A stretch of DNA of 9,400 bases, from NCBI GenBank assembly GCA_903834675.1, contig CAILKC010000101.1:1-9400 (forward strand), read 5' to 3'. The DNA comes from an uncultured Victivallales bacterium (GTDB taxonomy: Bacteria; Verrucomicrobiota; Lentisphaeria; Oligosphaerales; JAFGRS01). Shown here in pieces: positions 7,701 to 9,400 of the stretch. The notes under the pieces are model-generated. The model searched no databases. It saw only the letters and a list, made by a program, of their open reading frames with translations, and was not told the origin of the DNA. Positions within the stretch are counted from its first letter, which is position 1. Each line of letters opens with the position of its first letter. The position numbers and the translations under genes are program-made.

Positions 7701-9400
7701 CGTCCGGAGATTGGTGCTACGGCGATCCCGATGCCTTCGGCTTCTCCACAGTGTATTACTATAGCGGCAGTGGCCTAGCCCCCAGCGTTTCTCTGCTCGC
7801 CACCGTGCCCGCGCTCACCGTTCCCCCAGCGCTCGCCCCGGCTGCTCTGCGCCAGACCACCAACGGCGGCGGCACCTACCAGCCCGGCGTCATCGGCGGC
7901 GTCAACCACTTCCGCGTGGTCCGGCAGACCGTTGCCGACATCGCTGCTAGCGCCACCAGCACTCTCGCTTTCGGCCTCACCGTCGCCAACAAGACCGAAC
8001 CCCTGGCCTTCCTTGCCTACGGCCGCGGCGAAGTCCGCAAGGTGGATGGCACGACCTCCATGGGCGACTACTCCGAGGACTCCTACCTGGCCGGCATCGT
8101 CGGCTTCAACCTGGCCAAGACCCTCAATGACACCAGCGAGATCTTATCGAGCGGCAACACGGTGCAGATCGGCGAAGACGTGCGGGTCAAACTGGCGGCG
8201 GAGTGGTTCGGCGGCGGTAGTCAACTCATCACCGCCGCCTCGATCACCGACGACCTCCCCGCCGGCCAGGGCCACATCAGCTCAACCTTCACTCCTGCCG
8301 GTGGCAACATGCTGGCCCCGACTACGACCACCCTCACCAATGCCGGTACCGACGTGGCCAACATCATCGCCACGAATGCAGGTACCCAGATCTTCTCGGG
8401 CTTCGGCAGCATCGATACCAGCACCGCCGCCAAGACCGCCGAGATGTTCGTCTGGTCGCGGATCCTGAACAACCAAAGCGGTGCCCCTTTGACCTATATC
8501 AACAAGCACGGGGAAAGCAAGATCGACACCGCCGACGCCTCTGCCTTCACCTACCTCGGCCGGTCCTTCACCAAGGACTCCTCCGGTTTCGCCGACGCCG
8601 GCCTGACCGCGACTGTCACCATCAGCGAACCCGCAGTCCCCATCGACTCGTTTCAGGTGGTCGATCTGACCGTGTATCCGGATCCCACCGGACACTGGGT
8701 CACCTCCATTGCCAGCATCGCCGTCGGCCATAGCGTGCGCTTCATACTGGTGGCGACGGCGACCGCCGCCAAGGCCACGCCGTTCGAGGCGGTCTTCACC
8801 CTCGACATGGCCGATTCCATCACCTACACGTCATCCTCCGACACGGGCGCGGGGGGCACCAACAGCGTGGTCACCTGGCCCGCCGTCGACCTGGTTCCCG
8901 GCACGACCTATACTCGCACGGTCGACGCTGTCATCAGCACCGCCACCAACCCGACACAGTTGATGACCAACACCGCCAAGGTCGATTTCGACAGTCTCGA
9001 TGGCGCCAGCGGCGCCGAGCAGACCCCGCTCGGGACTACCGACACCACCACCGGCGCCCGCGCCTACACCACGACGGCCGAGACCAACGTCACCATCACC
9101 AGTGAAAACGTCGAAGTCGTCGGCAGTACCTTGGTCAGCAGGAGTTCGGAACCCGGCACCGCCACCGCTGGCGACCAACTCACGGCTGATGTGACCCTCG
9201 GCGAGGAAGTCGAGATCATGCTGGAGGTCCTCATCCCGCCCGGGACGGTGGACAATCCGGTCATGTCGTCCGTCCTACCCACCGGCCTGACCTTCGTGGA
9301 AGCCAGCCATGCCACCATCACGGACACTGATCTCCAACTCAGTCCGGTCACCAGTTCCTCCGTGACCTACGACAGCGGCACCCGGAAAGTGAGCTGGGCC
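1766..9400 (+). CDS. Giant secreted DUF11-like repeat protein (3' end outside window)
   Basis: At least 2545 residues; no stop occurs before the window ends. Residues 1-50 are a long signal peptide: basic n-region, hydrophobic core GAVLGLILGLSLA (35-47), cleavage after ARA at 50. Units of about 150-170 residues follow. Most contain a V-x-x-W strand (VLTWNLDDL, VLTWTESDM, TLEWDF) and end in a strand closed by Cys, at 157, 323, 477, 638, 858, 985, 1329, 1500, 1649 and 1803. This resembles DUF11-type Ig-like repeats of surface proteins. Acidic loops like calcium sites occur at 295-305, 1302-1312 and 1437-1447. A 90-residue module occurs twice in tandem (1119 to about 1290) and once diverged (1931-2006). 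After about 2110 the repeats change type: TSE plus LPAG near 2120-2170, and SSEPG plus LPTGLTF after 2449. I see no catalytic domain. The likely role is an adhesin or envelope structure; any anchor lies beyond the window. The frame is certain, the function an inference. Confidence 0.9.
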   Translation, partial: MKMVHRNLALASLAAPANATRPHRQRVRPRLFPWGAVLGLILGLSLAARAGVTLSSNTTGDEAGPGQLVYITYTLNNNTDPAQSLSHMSPSIDLKSSKFIYEKDSAVITNDTTVLTSQNPTTVGNVLTWNLDDLYDPDPTVAIGKILTIVFAVRVDCGAATIQFSTATPLTLSTDGVRTWSALYGLTVQEPSLQLTLTPSSQTVQLSSGAIVTWTAKIKNIGLGRALNLKVKFGFDSGLIFQTGSATVGSKVDSNAGTSTSGTSPSPYSVATTIYTWDFGTDMTSDPDGGVGLSDADGDSRYDDLAPLAEVTITGIKAQTQNCDPVGLFLDVTCGNPATPCINTATDGSTAVGTITVVPAAPSFTYAFSSLTGLDYCTGVKDATFTVTNPPAASAAARNLQFTISSFPTGLAFVYPDSQSGSGTGLYTILYDWNGTIATNPTVLSGASAVTFASSKFANFPILDKGKRLVVKFDVDCLTGGSAYCSSYPLSTSIYVQPSYTDICGDGYTPVATAVAISRNEPVRLALSLGNTGTDEIYIGDTGRFYDISATIAALAGDPWLQLSGMMPVTLTYTYDPALVYTGTSNKSGLCTTDPVDNPVAHTLTWSAPPGITFSSGSPAFGCRLTFNVTDRGLGDPCEAGREYNNSFTFPTLNLTDYLGCPYTIGGSGGFRGYINQEVDYTGTPIYSMDKQVTYIDTFLTAVGETHRPYRTTVTVDFESAAPSTWSGIAKTLQPETPAGVPYLEVVLVERPSYGQVFRTLESVTYNGVDYGPNAPILANRIISNANVISYPTGVDYGGGHLGNGEAWLFLGALDAAGIPKPSAGNILEVIWDFDPPTSFGTTAQFSEIRWPVSDSGCGSEFGYESGCWMTVSDQDLTVQVTSPYSVQHGAVTTHSFLLARTNLAHYVYDVKVTMNLDPDSNVRDFAYKVGTTVFSGFTNQGGAGISAFEPTVVGNTLEWDFRAKGYRVLEAVGSISVDLLTSPCEVGTSYSLAVDYNRYAGYEADPGGTGARAATVTDTANPVLYSPTLTTTVTPLARTAVNHDDYWMLRVANTGYAPAWNLGLTATVGSAIVVDGAKLMSGADWTYTNGTQIAPSGVAAGGNITWTFQGVGYYSGLGPFVPSSVSNGVTLLTSGVDKDLLSVGQWAWASNGTSNTIYVNLGGAVPDATPLSMTAVGTQTFPEALYGWVQVGATFTYYLQRAGGGDPGPFVPSSVSNGATPLTLGVDKDLLSANQWAWASNGTFNTIYVNLGGAVPDATPLSMTAVGTQTFPDAPYEWVQVGATNTYYVRGDPDGTGGLSDVDGDGYCDDLASGATLYILVKLHYIGCVSSNMSISLATQAGGEFPVGTAYTTPVVTTRPAAFCTTGSGSSTVTEATEGFQTVHVSPKLALCTSKPLKFRVKNIKTPTVYEPVFRQYIPKAADYGVTADLTGSTYDLDMNGDGTYESTGLPLPPPTIIPGAVGQPDTYQWSYTQFSGAFNNGFPSGAIIDMNILIWGDCRASHKTITFGSQIGYKTLCNDVRTTTQVNTSVELLDLIGTITIEARNVTTGGTFATTPVIGGTNDQIEYRLTLKNDGGTTLPKATLAVTLPANFSDVTSSVPVWGDHTGNVLTWTESDMTVDNPKKMPLEQAQTTQFTFTAKLNGASVCVNRDVSAVLTLGCLATGPIAACTLDSTTTTHSLVTVPTMANPEVFLSATDLAGAGTALTANGIVTAALTGKAGPAKDPVLTLTIPAGWTYDVVGTHDFSEVNGGAAGGIDGVSVGSSGSGPTTITATFTNSAGAVLLRDGKVARFRIKVVQNSCFDITYDATVQTETTSVEGGNSLDPVEPVDFAVSASLAYKDTCDVAQTPATASASLTVKTPDVDTWVSGDTPSIVTGVADTASLTVNLKNNGDAPAPYVTAYVAIGNAWTVNSWPAGFGGDLNLCGSEYAWVQRGGSGNVYYLIAAGKAGSERDPGLFLPTALGSAPAKANIGLVLASGDWCYGDPDAFGFSTVYYYSGSGLAPSVSLLATVPALTVPPALAPAALRQTTNGGGTYQPGVIGGVNHFRVVRQTVADIAASATSTLAFGLTVANKTEPLAFLAYGRGEVRKVDGTTSMGDYSEDSYLAGIVGFNLAKTLNDTSEILSSGNTVQIGEDVRVKLAAEWFGGGSQLITAASITDDLPAGQGHISSTFTPAGGNMLAPTTTTLTNAGTDVANIIATNAGTQIFSGFGSIDTSTAAKTAEMFVWSRILNNQSGAPLTYINKHGESKIDTADASAFTYLGRSFTKDSSGFADAGLTATVTISEPAVPIDSFQVVDLTVYPDPTGHWVTSIASIAVGHSVRFILVATATAAKATPFEAVFTLDMADSITYTSSSDTGAGGTNSVVTWPAVDLVPGTTYTRTVDAVISTATNPTQLMTNTAKVDFDSLDGASGAEQTPLGTTDTTTGARAYTTTAETNVTITSENVEVVGSTLVSRSSEPGTATAGDQLTADVTLGEEVEIMLEVLIPPGTVDNPVMSSVLPTGLTFVEASHATITDTDLQLSPVTSSSVTYDSGTRKVSWA
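5119..5388 (+). repeat. Tandem coding duplication, copy 1 (90-residue W module)
   Basis: A 270-bp (90-codon) in-frame direct repeat within the giant gene. It encodes residues 1119-1208, starting GPFVPSSVSNG and containing QWAWASNG, NTIYVNLGGAVPD and YGWVQVGATFTYY. Over the 244 alignable bases (5119-5362 against 5389-5632) I count 17 differences, about 93% identity, with 65 identical bases at 5252-5316. Several codons here (CCA, TTT, GTA, AGT, CTT, TCA) are less favoured in the surrounding gene. Confidence 0.95.
5389..5632 (+). repeat. Tandem coding duplication, copy 2 (90-residue W module)
   Basis: The second copy follows without a gap and encodes residues 1209 to about 1289. Compared with copy 1, ten residues are replaced (V/A, L/P, S/L, V/A, G/N, S/F, E/D, L/P, G/E, F/N) and five codons change silently. 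After the shared TYY the sequence returns to the host domain, with a GDPDGTGG turn and the acidic loop SDVDGDGYCDDL. Confidence 0.95.
7556..7783 (+). repeat. Diverged third copy of the W module
   Basis: Residues 1931-2006 align by eye with the tandem modules starting at their YxWVQ segment. Shared landmarks in the same order are YxWVQxG, YYL, AG, DPGxFxP, a Leu then Ser before a Trp (LASGDW against LLSANQW), and FxTxY followed by a Gly-rich turn and Pro. It has a 4-residue insertion (SERD region) and reads GDWCYGDPDAFGF where the tandem copies read NQWAWASNGTF. DNA identity is no longer obvious. GGA and CTT codons cluster here, against GGC and CTC/CTG in the flanks. Confidence 0.7.

Overview
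The window is GC-rich bacterial DNA (clearly over 60% G+C in the coding part). It holds a repeat-dense intergenic region followed by two tightly coupled genes on the + strand, both for exported proteins. No rRNA, tRNA, transposase or CRISPR array was seen. DUF1573 proteins and giant beta-rich surface proteins occur together in groups such as Planctomycetota, Verrucomicrobiota/Kiritimatiellota and Bacteroidota. The high G+C and intergenic hairpin repeats would fit a PVC-type bacterium, but this assignment is a low-confidence inference.

Layout. Positions 1-249 are a 91-bp compound minisatellite (2.7 copies, running off the left edge) built from five copies of a hairpin-forming core. It passes directly into a microsatellite of 13 perfect AACCCTG heptamers (250-340). 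Positions 341-623 are an intergenic/leader region with two candidate sigma70-type promoters. Positions 624-1769 encode a 381-residue secreted protein with two clear DUF1573 domains and a third related segment. Its TGA overlaps the ATG of the next gene (ATGA, 1766-1769), which has a strong Shine-Dalgarno site.

From 1766 one reading frame stays open to the last base of the window (2545 codons, no stop). I followed it codon by codon. Because it has no stop here it is easily missed, and the many shorter frames over it on both strands are shadows. It encodes the N-terminal part of a giant secreted protein with a signal peptide. A series of roughly 150-170-residue beta-rich DUF11-like units follows, most ending in a strand closed by a cysteine. 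Near the end of the window the repeats change to a different type, resembling the isopeptide/LPAG repeats of large repetitive surface proteins.

The most interesting signal is a separate module of about 90 residues. It is present as a 93%-identical tandem pair (5119-5632) set inside one of the regular units, and again as a strongly diverged single copy at 7556-7783. Removing the pair restores the normal spacing of the host repeat, so it looks like a cassette inserted into the surface protein and then duplicated. The coupled DUF1573 protein may help export, anchor or assemble the giant protein, but this rests only on gene order.
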